Below, one piece after another: positions 8,799 to 17,106 of a stretch of 64,000 nucleotides of DNA. The first letter of the stretch is position 1; every line of letters starts with the position of its first letter. Both the position numbers and the translations under genes were made by a program. This DNA is from an unidentified eubacterium SCB49 (GTDB lineage Bacteria; Bacteroidota; Bacteroidia; Flavobacteriales; Flavobacteriaceae): positions 1-64,000 of the forward strand of contig ABCO01000006.1 in NCBI GenBank assembly GCA_000170815.1. Reading direction: 5' to 3'. The notes under the pieces are model-generated. The model did no database searches. It worked only from the letters and a program-made list of their open reading frames with translations, and had not been told where the DNA came from.

Positions 8799-9881
8799 TT
8801 AACTAGAAATCACTTTTTGTTGGTGATTAATAGACTCTTGGTGGATGGCTTTATAGATTTTTAAAATAAACTCTTCGCTTAATTTATGCTCTTCACCTTC
8901 TAGTATCATTTTACCAAGTACTTCATTCCATCGTTTGGTTTGTAATATAGCAACATTTTGGTTCTTTTTTAATGTACCAATCTCGTCTGCAATTTTCATT
9001 CTCTTACCTAAAGCATCTAAGAGTTGATGGTCCATCACATCAATTTTTGTTCTCAGTGTATTCAGCTTGTTTGTGTATTCTACTTCGTTACCAACTTTCT
9101 CTCTAATTTTAAGATCTACCGTCATTTTGTCTAATGTATCTGGTGTAATTTGTTGGGCTGCATCACTCCATGCATTGTCTGGGTCATAATGTGTCTCGAC
9201 CATCAGGCCGTCAAAATTAAGGTCTAGCGCAGTCTGGCATAAGTCAAAAATTAAATCTCTACGCCCTGCAATATGTGAGGGATCTAAAATTAAAGGAAGA
9301 TCTGGAAATCTTGCCTGTAAGTCAATAGGTATTTGCCACTCTGGGTTGTTTCGGTATTTGTTTTTCTCGTAAGCAGAAAATCCGCGGTGTATTACTCCTA
9401 GGTTATTTATATCTGCCGTATGGAGACGCTCTACAGCACCAAGCCAAAGTGATAAATCTGGATTGATAGGGTTTTTTACAAGTACTGTTTTATCTGTACC
9501 ACGTAATGCTTCTGCGATTTCTTGAACAATAAAAGGAGACACCGTTGTACGAGCACCAATCCATAAAATATCTACATCATGTTTTAAGGCAAGGTCTACG
9601 TGGTTTGCGTTAGCAACCTCAGTCGTGGTGAGCATTCCAGTTTCTTCTTTAGCACGTTGTAGCCACTTTAAACCAAGTGCGCCTACACCTTCAAAATTAC
9701 CTGGGCGTGTACGTGGTTTCCAGATACCTGCACGTAAAACCGTAGCATCTGTGTTTTTTAATTGATGCGCGATTTTCAATAATTGATCTTCTGTCTCTGC
9801 GCTGCAAGGACCTGCGATAACTAATGGGTGTGCTAACTCCATTTTGTTAAGCCATGTTCTAAGTTCTTTTTTATTTTCCAT
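8799..9881 (-). CDS. Bifunctional DAHP synthase / chorismate mutase (AroQ type)
   Basis: This 360-residue fusion catalyses the first shikimate-pathway step and the branch step toward Phe and Tyr. Residues 1 to about 255 are a type I-beta DAHP synthase TIM barrel (GPCSAE, RAGIWKPRTRPG, DPSHIAGRRD). Residues about 265-350 are an all-helical AroQ chorismate mutase (LRTKIDVMDHQLLDALGKRM). The fusion occurs in Bacteroidota and some Bacillus; the mutase domain can confer feedback control by chorismate or prephenate. It starts 13 bp after pheA and shares its transcript and attenuator. Confidence 0.95.
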   Translation of the reverse strand: MENKKELRTWLNKMELAHPLVIAGPCSAETEDQLLKIAHQLKNTDATVLRAGIWKPRTRPGNFEGVGALGLKWLQRAKEETGMLTTTEVANANHVDLALKHDVDILWIGARTTVSPFIVQEIAEALRGTDKTVLVKNPINPDLSLWLGAVERLHTADINNLGVIHRGFSAYEKNKYRNNPEWQIPIDLQARFPDLPLILDPSHIAGRRDLIFDLCQTALDLNFDGLMVETHYDPDNAWSDAAQQITPDTLDKMTVDLKIREKVGNEVEYTNKLNTLRTKIDVMDHQLLDALGKRMKIADEIGTLKKNQNVAILQTKRWNEVLGKMILEGEEHKLSEEFILKIYKAIHQESINHQQKVISS

Positions 9882-9894
9882 TGTTTTTTTTTAT

Positions 9895-10782
9895 TTAGTC
9901 TGCTATAATAACTTCTTGAAAAAGCTCTTTGTTATCTGAAATGTTATATGGTTGATTGCTTAGGTTTTGTTTATAAGCCCCGAGTACTTTAAGTTTTAAT
10001 ACCGCTTTAGTAAGTACTGTAATTACTTCTTGAAATAATTCATAATCTTCAAAGAGAACATCAATAAAAAATGAATATTGCCAAGGTTGTCCCTCAATAG
10101 GAAACGACTGTATTTTAGTAAGGTTAATATTAAAGGTGTTTAAAATTTGGAGTACGTTTGATAAGCTCCCAATTTCGTGGCCTAGTTCAAAACGTAATGA
10201 AGCTTTGTTGTATCCATCACTTTTTCCTGCATTTTTACTTAAAACTACAAACCTCGTTTTGTTCTCTTTTATTGTTTGTATTTTTCTGTCTAAGATAGTT
10301 AAACCATATTTTTCTGCTACTTGTTTACCTGCAATCGCTGCTACGTTTTTAAGGCCTAATTGTTTTATTTTTTGAGCTTCAGAAGCCGTGTCTTTTCCTT
10401 CAATAATTTTACAATGAGGTTGTAGCTTTAAAAGGTATTCGCTACACTGTTGTAAAGCTACGGGATGAGAGTGTACCTCGTCTATATCATGGATAGATTG
10501 TCCGGCTAAGGCCATCATATACATATCTATCGTTAAAAAGGTTTCGCCTAGAATTTGAAAATCTCCATCGTCAATAAGTTGATAGTTGGGTAATATAGAC
10601 CCAGCAATCGTGTTTTCTATTGCAATAACACCTAGATCTGCTTTGTTTTGTTCTAAAGCGATGGTCACTTTTTTAAACGATGTACAAGGTACAAGTGTGA
10701 TTTCGGTATCTGGAAATAACTGTTGTACAGCTAGATCGTGAAACGAACTTTCTATTCCTTGGATGGCGATTCTTAAACTCAT
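9895..10782 (-). CDS. pheA: Prephenate dehydratase
   Basis: This 295-residue enzyme converts prephenate to phenylpyruvate in Phe synthesis. The catalytic domain opens with IAIQGIESSFHDLA and ends with the conserved TRF motif (NKTRFVVL). A C-terminal ACT domain follows (GSLSNVLQILNTF, KIQSFP) for allosteric control by Phe. I chose ATG 10782 (MSLRIAIQG). A longer frame opens at 10896, but it would run through a terminator hairpin and adds a sequence with no family match. The gene follows a leader peptide and attenuator and precedes the DAHP synthase-mutase gene. Confidence 0.95.
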   Translation of the reverse strand: MSLRIAIQGIESSFHDLAVQQLFPDTEITLVPCTSFKKVTIALEQNKADLGVIAIENTIAGSILPNYQLIDDGDFQILGETFLTIDMYMMALAGQSIHDIDEVHSHPVALQQCSEYLLKLQPHCKIIEGKDTASEAQKIKQLGLKNVAAIAGKQVAEKYGLTILDRKIQTIKENKTRFVVLSKNAGKSDGYNKASLRFELGHEIGSLSNVLQILNTFNINLTKIQSFPIEGQPWQYSFFIDVLFEDYELFQEVITVLTKAVLKLKVLGAYKQNLSNQPYNISDNKELFQEVIIAD

Positions 10783-10796
10783 GGTTTTAAATTTTA

Positions 10797-10831
10797 AATA
10801 AAAAAAATCCCGAACAAATTGCTCGGGATTT
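10797..10831 (-). terminator. pheA attenuator terminator
   Basis: On the minus strand AAATCCCGA (10831-10823) pairs with TCGGGATTT (10813-10805) around a 9-nt loop and runs into eight consecutive T. It ends about 15 bases before the pheA ATG, so transcription must read through it to express pheA. The stem's left arm TCCCGA can pair instead with TCGGGA inside the leader ORF (10871-10866), giving a competing antiterminator. Confidence 0.85.
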
Positions 10832-10853
10832 AAATAATAAATATGATAAATAT

Positions 10854-10925
10854 CTACATAGCAATTCCCGATCTCTCTGTAAAATAGAAATACCAAAAAT
10901 TAAAAAATGTAGCGTTGTTGTTCAT
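10854..10925 (-). CDS. pheL: Aromatic leader peptide of the pheA attenuator
   Basis: This is a 23-codon ORF from ATG 10925 to TAG 10854, 23 bases before the terminator stem. Residues 7-15 read FFNFWYFYF: five Phe, two Tyr and one Trp among nine residues. It follows a good Bacteroidota promoter with a very short leader and precedes a terminator and pheA. This is the architecture of ribosome-mediated attenuation as in E. coli pheL. Stalling on the aromatic codons would leave 10871-10866 free to pair with the terminator's left arm and allow read-through. The peptide itself probably has no other function. The symbol is by analogy. Confidence 0.85.
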   Translation of the reverse strand: MNNNATFFNFWYFYFTERSGIAM

Positions 10926-10943
10926 TATACGTTTTGTATGGTA

Positions 10944-10973
10944 CGAATCTAACCCTTTTTTTTAAAAGAACAA
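10944..10973 (-). promoter_or_regulatory. Promoter of the pheA leader transcript
   Basis: On the minus strand TTG (10973-10971), a 19-base spacer and TAGATTCG (10951-10944) match the Bacteroidota sigma consensus TTG-N19-TAnnTTTG with one mismatch. The predicted start near 10938 leaves about a dozen bases before the leader ATG. Confidence 0.7.
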
Positions 10974-11085
10974 ATTTTTTTTAGTTTTCGTTTTAAAATT
11001 TAGGAAATAAAACTGAAAATAGGTTTCAATTTATAGTTCTTCGGAAATAATACTTGTTTTTAAAATTTTTGAAAGACAATGAATC

Positions 11086-11403
11086 TTATCGCTTACTAAT
11101 TTTATTGCCTGAAATTTGTTTTTGGCGCGTAGATTTAAAACGGCTTATTTGACTGTTTCTTTTCTTTAAATGTTTTTGACTTACGCCACTATTTACTCGT
11201 TTACGCCATCTTTTAAAACTGCTTTCTTTAAGATTGCGCCGCATTAGAGTGATGACTTCTTTTTCTGTCACGTCAAATTGAAACGTAATCGCTTCAAAAG
11301 GGGTTTTGTCTTCCCAAGCCATTTCTATGATACGATCTAGTTCTCGTGCTGTAAAAGTTCGATCTTCTAATTGTAGTTCTTTTAGATAGTTGTTTTTTGC
11401 CAT
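11086..11403 (-). CDS. DUF2805/TIGR03643-like small basic protein
   Basis: This 105-residue protein of unknown function resembles the TIGR03643/DUF2805 family: an N-terminal helical region with RELDRIIEMAWEDKTPFEAI, then FKRWRKRV and a very basic Lys/Arg/Gln/Ser-rich tail. The charge and helix-turn-helix-like spacing suggest nucleic acid binding, but this is inference. Its start lies inside the end of the DUF2452-like gene (22-bp overlap), so it is the last gene of a three-gene operon. Confidence 0.75.
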   Translation of the reverse strand: MAKNNYLKELQLEDRTFTARELDRIIEMAWEDKTPFEAITFQFDVTEKEVITLMRRNLKESSFKRWRKRVNSGVSQKHLKKRNSQISRFKSTRQKQISGNKISKR

Positions 11404-11786
11404 AATTGTTCTGCATTAAGATAATAGCTGCCTTGATAGTTAAAAGAACACTCTGTAGGCGCTAGTACAGATAGAAAGTGAGTTTGATCTTCCCTAAGGT
11501 AGAGATGGTATGTTTGACCAACGATAGGCTCAAATGAGAATTTCGAATTGAATATCTTTTGATTAAACTCAAGTGTTTCAAGCATTGCTTCATACTCCTT
11601 TTTTAAAGCATCAAATCTAGTTTTGAGTTGATGATTTACATTTGCAACGTTTCTGTTTTTCCAAGCATTTGTATCAGGGATCTTGATGCTTGGTGCGCCT
11701 AGATTTGTCGGGTAAGGCTTTAAAGATGCATCGTACTTGTTTATTTCGGAATTGAAAACTACATTATCGGGTTTTTTTGAACTCAT
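11382..11786 (-). CDS. DUF2452-like conserved protein
   Basis: This 134-residue soluble protein resembles the DUF2452 family, found widely in Bacteroidota. No catalytic motif is evident. Visible features are a central helical region (about residues 50-85) and a C-terminal beta-rich half with aromatic residues (GQTYHLYLRE, NYQGSYYLNAEQLW). It lies 5 bp after the small gene at 11792-11956 and overlaps the DUF2805-like gene, so the three are probably co-transcribed. Function unknown. Confidence 0.7.
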   Translation of the reverse strand: MSSKKPDNVVFNSEINKYDASLKPYPTNLGAPSIKIPDTNAWKNRNVANVNHQLKTRFDALKKEYEAMLETLEFNQKIFNSKFSFEPIVGQTYHLYLREDQTHFLSVLAPTECSFNYQGSYYLNAEQLWQKTTI

Positions 11787-11791
11787 TTTGA

Positions 11792-11956
11792 TTAGGTTAA
11801 AGCTTCTATTTTTTTAGCGATGCTATCTGCTTTGCTCATTTTTTCATCACTCAACTTTCTGTTGGTTGTAGAAAGGGTGTGCGCTTCTTTAAGTAGTTTT
11901 TTGTATTGAGAGTCTAGCTTTTCTAATTCACTCTTTTTTTTAAATATACCAAACAT
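11792..11956 (-). CDS. Small coiled-coil protein (Lacal_2735-like)
   Basis: This 54-residue ORF (ATG 11956, stop 11794-11792) begins MFGIFKKKSELEKL and is otherwise a single charged helix (YKKLLKEAHTLSTTNRKLSD). It resembles the small Lacal_2735 family that I know from flavobacterial annotations. It has a strong promoter upstream and tight spacing to the DUF2452-like gene, both of which support it as real. Function unknown. Confidence 0.8.
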   Translation of the reverse strand: MFGIFKKKSELEKLDSQYKKLLKEAHTLSTTNRKLSDEKMSKADSIAKKIEALT

Positions 11957-11977
11957 ATCATTTTTTTAAAGGCCTAT

Positions 11978-12007
11978 CAAGGGTAGGGCTATTTGTTCTG
12001 AATGCAA
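11978..12007 (-). promoter_or_regulatory. Promoter of the small-protein operon
   Basis: On the minus strand TTG (12007-12005), exactly 19 bases, then TACCCTTG (11985-11978) fit the Bacteroidota consensus with one mismatch. It lies in the 307-bp gap (11957-12263) between this operon and era. Apart from this promoter and the era -7 element I see nothing else in that AT-rich gap. Confidence 0.6.
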
Positions 12008-12241
12008 GACATATAATGTTTAATAAAATCGAATTAAGCTTAAACAAAGTTTAACAGTTTTTATATTTTAATATTTTTATGCTGAAATTTTCCCGACATT
12101 AGAAATTGAAAAAGAAATTATTAATGTTGGTAAAAGTGTTTTTATATAGTATACAACTCGTTTTTATTGTTATTAAATGATGAGGTAACTAATCTGTTGG
12201 GCTTTCTAGCAATGTTATCTTTATCTATTTTTAATTTAGGT

Positions 12242-12249
12242 TATCTTTG
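12242..12249 (+). promoter_or_regulatory. -7 element of era promoter
   Basis: TATCTTTG is a perfect TAnnTTTG match 15 bp before the era ATG, so the transcript would have a very short or almost absent 5' leader. The -33 region has TTA rather than TTG at the 19-base spacing. Confidence 0.45.
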
Positions 12250-12263
12250 CAAAAAAGTATAAA

Positions 12264-13145
12264 ATGGCACATAAAGCAGGTTTTGTAAACATAATAGGGA
12301 ATCCCAATGTAGGGAAAAGCACATTAATGAATGCTTTTGTAGGAGAACGTCTCTCTATTATTACAAGTAAAGCACAAACTACAAGACACCGTATTTTAGG
12401 TATTGTAAACGGAGAAGATTTTCAGATGTTGCTTAGTGATACGCCAGGTATTATTAAACCAGCCTACGAGTTACAGGCGAGTATGATGGATTTTGTAAAG
12501 TCTGCTTTTGAAGATGCAGATGTGCTTTTGTATCTTGTTGAGTTAGGTGAAAAGGATTTAAAAGACGAAAAGTTTTTTGATAAAATAACCAATGCAAAAA
12601 TTCCAGTTTTATTATTACTGAATAAAATAGACCAAGGAAATGAAGAGCAGTTAGGTGAAGCTTTAACATTCTGGCAAGCAAAAGTGCCCAATGCAACGGT
12701 ATTTGCTATTTCGGCACTAGAAAATTTTGGTGTACAAGAGGTTTTTAATCATATTATTGAGTTATTACCAGAGTCACCTCCATTTTACCCTAAGGATCAG
12801 TTGACAGATAAGCCAGAGCGTTTTTTTGTTAATGAGATTATTAGAGAAAAAATACTAATGCATTATAAAAAAGAGATTCCTTATTCTGTTGAGATCGATA
12901 CTGAGGAGTTTTTTGAAGATGAAAATATAATTCGCATCCGTAGTATTATTATGGTAGAGCGTAATACACAAAAAGGAATTATTATTGGTCATAAAGGAGC
13001 TGCGCTAAAAAGAGTAGGCGTTGAAGCGCGAAAAGACTTAGAGAAATTCTTCGGAAAACAAATACATCTTGAAACGTATGTGAAGGTTAATAAAAACTGG
13101 CGAAGTAACGACAGACAATTACGTCGTTTTGGATACAATAATTAA
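12264..13145 (+). CDS. era: GTPase Era
   Basis: This 293-residue GTPase binds the 3' end of 16S rRNA and helps mature the 30S subunit. The GTP-binding motifs are G1 GNPNVGKS, G2 in KAQTTRHRI, G3 DTPG and G4 NKID. The C-terminal KH domain is seen in RIRSIIMVERNTQKGIIIGHKG. Length and motif order match the family. It is transcribed alone or with the next gene, which begins 33 bp downstream. Confidence 0.97.
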   Translation: MAHKAGFVNIIGNPNVGKSTLMNAFVGERLSIITSKAQTTRHRILGIVNGEDFQMLLSDTPGIIKPAYELQASMMDFVKSAFEDADVLLYLVELGEKDLKDEKFFDKITNAKIPVLLLLNKIDQGNEEQLGEALTFWQAKVPNATVFAISALENFGVQEVFNHIIELLPESPPFYPKDQLTDKPERFFVNEIIREKILMHYKKEIPYSVEIDTEEFFEDENIIRIRSIIMVERNTQKGIIIGHKGAALKRVGVEARKDLEKFFGKQIHLETYVKVNKNWRSNDRQLRRFGYNN

Positions 13146-13178
13146 TGTTTTGCTGTTTGTAAATTATAATTTTTCTTG

Positions 13179-14270
13179 ATGAGATTACGGTTGTTTTTTG
13201 TTTTAATATTAGTCACGCTTGGCGCATTTTCGCAAGAGCGAGAAACTAATGATTATCTAGCTATAGATTATCACTACGGCAGTATTTTAAAGCATAATAA
13301 AACAGTAACAGATTTAATACATGCACATCCAGCTGGGCTTATGTTAAGTTATAATGTGCGTACTACAGGTGCTAAAAGATGGGAGCAAGAATACAACTAC
13401 CCAGATTGGGGTGTTTCTATGCTGTATCAAGATTTTAACTATGGCGTGCTTGGTAAAAATTACAGCGTAGGTTTTCATTATAATTTTTATTTTTTAAACC
13501 GAAATCTTCAGTTACGAATAGGCGAAGGGATAAATTATAATACAATGCCCTTTGATATTGAAACAAACTTTAAAAACGTAGCCTACGGAAGTCATCTAAC
13601 AGGTTTTACACAAATAGGACTTCAGTATGTAAAGCCAAAGCTTGTGGGTAATCTGGGACTTCGGGCAGGTGTGTTGTTATTGCATCATTCTAACGGAGGA
13701 GTTAAGTCTCCAAATACAGGGACAAATGTATTTTCTACTAGTGTGGGGCTTACCTATGATTTTTCTGACCAGCCAGTAGAAATAAAAGAGCGTGTGGAAT
13801 ATGAGAAATATACCGAGCCCTTAAGGTTTAATCTTGTAGTAAGAGGTGGGATAAATGAGAGCGATTATATAGGTTTGGGACAACATCCGTTTTTTGTGCT
13901 TTCTACTTTTGTAGATAAGCGTTTGAGTTATAAGCATTCAATCCAGCTAGGAGTAGATGTTATTGCTTCAGAGTTTTTAAAAAGGCATATTGAGTATACT
14001 GCATTAGCATTTCCAGATCGAGACATAGATCCAGATGTCGATTATAAGCGAGTAGGTGTTTTTTTAGGGCATGAATTTAGGATGAATAAAATAGGAATAC
14101 CCACCCAGTTAGCTTATTATGTTTATAATCCTTCGGGTTATGAAAATGTACCTTATGTTAGAGCAGGTGTAAAATATTATATGTCAGAAAAATGGTTTGC
14201 AGTAGGTACGGTAAGAGCACATGGGTTTAATGCAGAAACAATAGAATTAGGATTAGGAATACGACTATGA
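13179..14270 (+). CDS. PagL/acyloxyacyl hydrolase-like outer-membrane beta-barrel
   Basis: This 363-residue protein has a signal peptide (FFVLILVTLGAFSQ) and alternating hydrophobic beta strands ending in a terminal aromatic/Leu strand. It resembles the lipid A deacylase (PagL-like, acyloxyacyl hydrolase) annotations used for Bacteroidota. The segment LHHSNGGVKSP contains the His-x-Ser-Asn arrangement of the PagL active site. The C-terminal half goes beyond the roughly 150-residue PagL barrel, so the protein is larger than the classic enzyme. I chose ATG 13179 over the adjacent TTG 13176. It overlaps the next gene by four bases. Confidence 0.7.
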   Translation: MRLRLFFVLILVTLGAFSQERETNDYLAIDYHYGSILKHNKTVTDLIHAHPAGLMLSYNVRTTGAKRWEQEYNYPDWGVSMLYQDFNYGVLGKNYSVGFHYNFYFLNRNLQLRIGEGINYNTMPFDIETNFKNVAYGSHLTGFTQIGLQYVKPKLVGNLGLRAGVLLLHHSNGGVKSPNTGTNVFSTSVGLTYDFSDQPVEIKERVEYEKYTEPLRFNLVVRGGINESDYIGLGQHPFFVLSTFVDKRLSYKHSIQLGVDVIASEFLKRHIEYTALAFPDRDIDPDVDYKRVGVFLGHEFRMNKIGIPTQLAYYVYNPSGYENVPYVRAGVKYYMSEKWFAVGTVRAHGFNAETIELGLGIRL

Positions 14271-15022
14271 GAAATTATATAATACTATTTGCAGCATTTT
14301 TTTTACTACAATCATGTGATAATGAAAATGCTTGGGACTGTGTGCAAACGGTTGGTGATATGGTAGAAGTACCAGTAGAAGTTGCTCCGTTTACGCGCGT
14401 AACGGTAGAAGATGATATTTTTTTAGATATTAAGCAAGGAGATTCTCATCAAGTAATTGTGCATACAGGGAGCAATTTGCTAGACGATATTAGTGTTGTG
14501 GTTGAGGCAGATGGAAATTTAAGGTTGAAAAACTTAAATAAATGTAATTTTACGAGAGCGTATGATGTAACGAGAATCACTGTTACAACACCTACGTTAA
14601 CCCATATTAGAAGTGCTTCTAGAAACCCAGTGACCTCACTAAATCAATTGCATTTTGAAAACCTCGAGCTAACTAGTAATACAAATGTTGGTGTTATCGA
14701 TGAGGGGAAATCTGGAAATTTTATTTTAGATGTTGTTGTAGATCGTTTAACGGTTTCTGCAAATGGTTTTAGTTTGTTTGATATTTCTGGTATTGCAGAA
14801 AACGCAACTATTCTTTTTTCAGATGAGATTCCTCGTTTTGAAGGAGAAGATTTAATAATACAACATTTAAACGTATTTCACGCAGCAGGAAACGATATGA
14901 TTGTTCACCCAATACAGTCTATAAAAGGAGTAGTTCGAGGGATAGGTGATGTGATATCCTTAAATAGACCACCAGAGGTTGATGTTTCTGTAACTAATGT
15001 AGGACAGTTGTTATTTCCTTAA
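14267..15022 (+). CDS. GIN-domain (DUF2807-like) lipoprotein
   Basis: This 251-residue lipoprotein has a lipobox at FFLLQSC with acidic residues following (DNEN), which in Bacteroidota favours export to the surface. The mature part resembles the head GIN domain, a right-handed beta-helix-like fold (FTRVTVEDDIFLDIKQGD). Function is unknown; such proteins are common in flavobacteria. The ATGA overlap with the PagL-like gene indicates translational coupling and suggests that both act at the outer membrane. Confidence 0.75.
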   Translation: MRNYIILFAAFFLLQSCDNENAWDCVQTVGDMVEVPVEVAPFTRVTVEDDIFLDIKQGDSHQVIVHTGSNLLDDISVVVEADGNLRLKNLNKCNFTRAYDVTRITVTTPTLTHIRSASRNPVTSLNQLHFENLELTSNTNVGVIDEGKSGNFILDVVVDRLTVSANGFSLFDISGIAENATILFSDEIPRFEGEDLIIQHLNVFHAAGNDMIVHPIQSIKGVVRGIGDVISLNRPPEVDVSVTNVGQLLFP

Positions 15023-15042
15023 TATCTTTTGCTTCTCAAAAA

Positions 15043-15076
15043 AAAATCTCAGAGGAATATTCCAACTGAGATTTTT
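15043..15076. terminator. Bidirectional terminator
   Basis: AAATCTCAG (15044-15052) pairs with CTGAGATTT (15066-15074), with an A run before and a T run after. It separates the lipoprotein gene from the convergent broken gene. Confidence 0.8.
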
Positions 15077-15103
15077 ATACTTATTCTGTTTGTCTATAAT
15101 GGC

Positions 15104-15556
15104 TTATTTTACTCTTTTAAAGATGTACCTTGTTATATAGATACCATTTTTGTCTGTTTTGTCACCATAACTTTCTACACCACTGTTTACAAATGCGAGT
15201 TCCCAACCTTCTTCAGACATAGTGTTTAGTTTTGAAGTTACAATCGCATCGTTAGCGGCAATATTTTGAAAACGGATACCGCCAATGTTAAAGAAATTTA
15301 AAAGCTTTGTTTCGTCAAACCCCTTTACTCTTATATCTCCACGATCAGATTTGTTTCTTCCGTTGTCTTCTTCAGACTTTGTAGAAGTAAATTCTTTATA
15401 GTCTCTAGTTTCATTGACAGAAATCATTCTAGATCTTCCTACACCATTAGGGATAATAGATTCTACAACTGTTACTGTCTGAAATTCATAGACCTGAACT
15501 TATACTTTTGAAGCAAAAATACTTGCTGAAAAAGCGATTAAAATAATTTTTTTCAT
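15104..15556 (-). pseudogene. DUF4177-like secreted protein, signal peptide broken by a stop codon
   Basis: From ATG 15556 the frame reads a signal peptide start (MKKIILIAFSASIFASKV), then TAA at 15502-15500, and then continues without a break as VQVYEFQTVTVVES for 132 more codons to the stop at 15104. One C-to-T change (CAA to TAA) explains the stop. The body contains LNTMSEEGWELAFVNSG, like DUF4177 proteins. An internal ATG at 15427 could give a 107-residue protein, but it would lack the export signal. So this is probably a recent pseudogene, unless there is a sequencing error or readthrough. Original function unknown. Confidence 0.75.
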
Positions 15557-15642
15557 AATTAAGTTGTTTAAATTTTTAAAAGAAGCAAAACTAACTACAA
15601 AAAGAAAACAAAAAACCATTTAATTTTCAGAATTTTGCAGTA

Positions 15643-16608
15643 ATGAAAGGCACTGTTTATAAATCTACTGGAAGTTGGTATACTGTTAAATCTCAGGAAG
15701 GTAAATTCTATGAATGCCGTATTAAAGGCAAATTTAGAATTAAAGGGATTAAGAGTACAAATCCTGTTGCGGTAGGCGATCATGTGAGCTTTGATGTAGA
15801 GCAAAAAGGGGATGAGGAGATCGGAATAATTAGTGATATTGAAGAGCGAGAAAACTACATAATTCGTAAATCTGTAAATCTTTCAAAACAAACGCACATT
15901 ATTGCAAGTAATGTAGATGTAGCGTTTTTACTTGTCACATTAAACAATCCACCTACATTTACGTCTTTTATAGATCGTTTTTTAGTTACGGCAGAAGCTT
16001 ATAAAATTAAAGCAGTCTTGTTGTTTAATAAAATAGATACTTATAATGAAGATGAAACACTCGAAATAAAATATCTAGCGGCAATGTACCGTGAGATAGG
16101 GTATGAGTGTTTGGGTATTTCGGCGGTAACCGGAAAAAATATTGACAAAGTTAAAGAGATGATGCTTGGTAAAGTCTCTATGTTTTCTGGTCATAGTGGT
16201 GTGGGTAAATCTACCTTGGCAAACGCCTTAGAAGATACATTAAAAATTAAAACAACTGCAATATCTACACAACATATGCAAGGCCAGCATACTACTACTT
16301 TTGCAGAAATGTACGATTTGCCTTGGGGTGCTCAAATAATTGACACTCCAGGAATAAAAGGTTTTGGTGTTGTAGAAATAGAAAAAGAAGATTTAGATCA
16401 ATATTTTCCAGAGTTTTTTGCTTTAAAACAAGACTGTAAATTTAATAACTGCATCCACGTAGAAGAACCTAAATGTGCTGTTAAAGATGCGCTTGAAAAT
16501 GACGAGCTTTTCTGGTCGCGTTATAAAAGTTATTTGCAGATCATGCAAGGTGATGAAGAGCATTTTAGAAAAGATATATACGATAAAAACACCCCGCCGC
16601 AACCATGA
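15643..16608 (+). CDS. rsgA: Ribosome small-subunit GTPase RsgA
   Basis: This 321-residue circularly permuted GTPase checks late 30S assembly. An N-terminal OB fold (about residues 1-70) is followed by the permuted motif order: G4 NKID first, then G1 GHSGVGKS, then G3 DTPG. A C-terminal zinc region carries CKFNNCIH and C in EPKCAV. All expected residues are present. Its last codons overlap the dtd start by four bases (ATGA). Confidence 0.97.
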   Translation: MKGTVYKSTGSWYTVKSQEGKFYECRIKGKFRIKGIKSTNPVAVGDHVSFDVEQKGDEEIGIISDIEERENYIIRKSVNLSKQTHIIASNVDVAFLLVTLNNPPTFTSFIDRFLVTAEAYKIKAVLLFNKIDTYNEDETLEIKYLAAMYREIGYECLGISAVTGKNIDKVKEMMLGKVSMFSGHSGVGKSTLANALEDTLKIKTTAISTQHMQGQHTTTFAEMYDLPWGAQIIDTPGIKGFGVVEIEKEDLDQYFPEFFALKQDCKFNNCIHVEEPKCAVKDALENDELFWSRYKSYLQIMQGDEEHFRKDIYDKNTPPQP

Positions 16609-17057
16609 GAGTAGTCGTGCAAAGAGTGTCACAGGCATCTGTTGCTGTAGCTAATGTTGTGATTTCTGAAATAGCAGAGGGAGTGCTTATACTTCTTGGT
16701 ATAGAAGCCTCAGACACAAAAGAAGATATTTTATGGCTTACCAATAAAATATCAAATCTTCGAATTTTTGAAGATGAAGCAGGGGTGATGAATCTTTCTT
16801 TAAAAGATATTAAAGGAGAAGCGTTAGTGGTAAGTCAGTTTACACTTCACGCGGCTACCAAAAAAGGCAATAGACCTTCTTATATAAAAGCTGCCAGACC
16901 AGAATTTGCAGCACCTATGTATGAGCAATTTGTGAGTCAAATGTCTGAAGTGTTAGGCACAGCAGTACAAACAGGACAGTTTGGTGCAATGATGGATGTA
17001 AGTCTAATAAATAACGGCCCAGTAACACTGCTGATTGATACAAAAAACAAAGAATGA
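16605..17057 (+). CDS. dtd: D-aminoacyl-tRNA deacylase
   Basis: This 150-residue enzyme removes D-amino acids (and Gly from tRNA-Ala) mischarged onto tRNA. It begins MRVVVQRV and has the catalytic SQFTLHA segment and the Gly-cisPro motif near the C-terminus (NNGPVT). Length matches the family. It overlaps rsgA by 4 bp, so the two quality-control genes are probably co-expressed. Confidence 0.96.
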   Translation: MRVVVQRVSQASVAVANVVISEIAEGVLILLGIEASDTKEDILWLTNKISNLRIFEDEAGVMNLSLKDIKGEALVVSQFTLHAATKKGNRPSYIKAARPEFAAPMYEQFVSQMSEVLGTAVQTGQFGAMMDVSLINNGPVTLLIDTKNKE

Positions 17058-17106
17058 TTTTCCTAATTAAATTATAATTGTTAATTTGGAAACTAGATTT
17101 TTTTAG

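Noticed and set aside
9895..10896. pheA extended to ATG 10896 with an aromatic-rich N-terminus.
   Set aside because: The extra 38 residues would run through the terminator hairpin and do not resemble prephenate dehydratase. The family start is ATG 10782.
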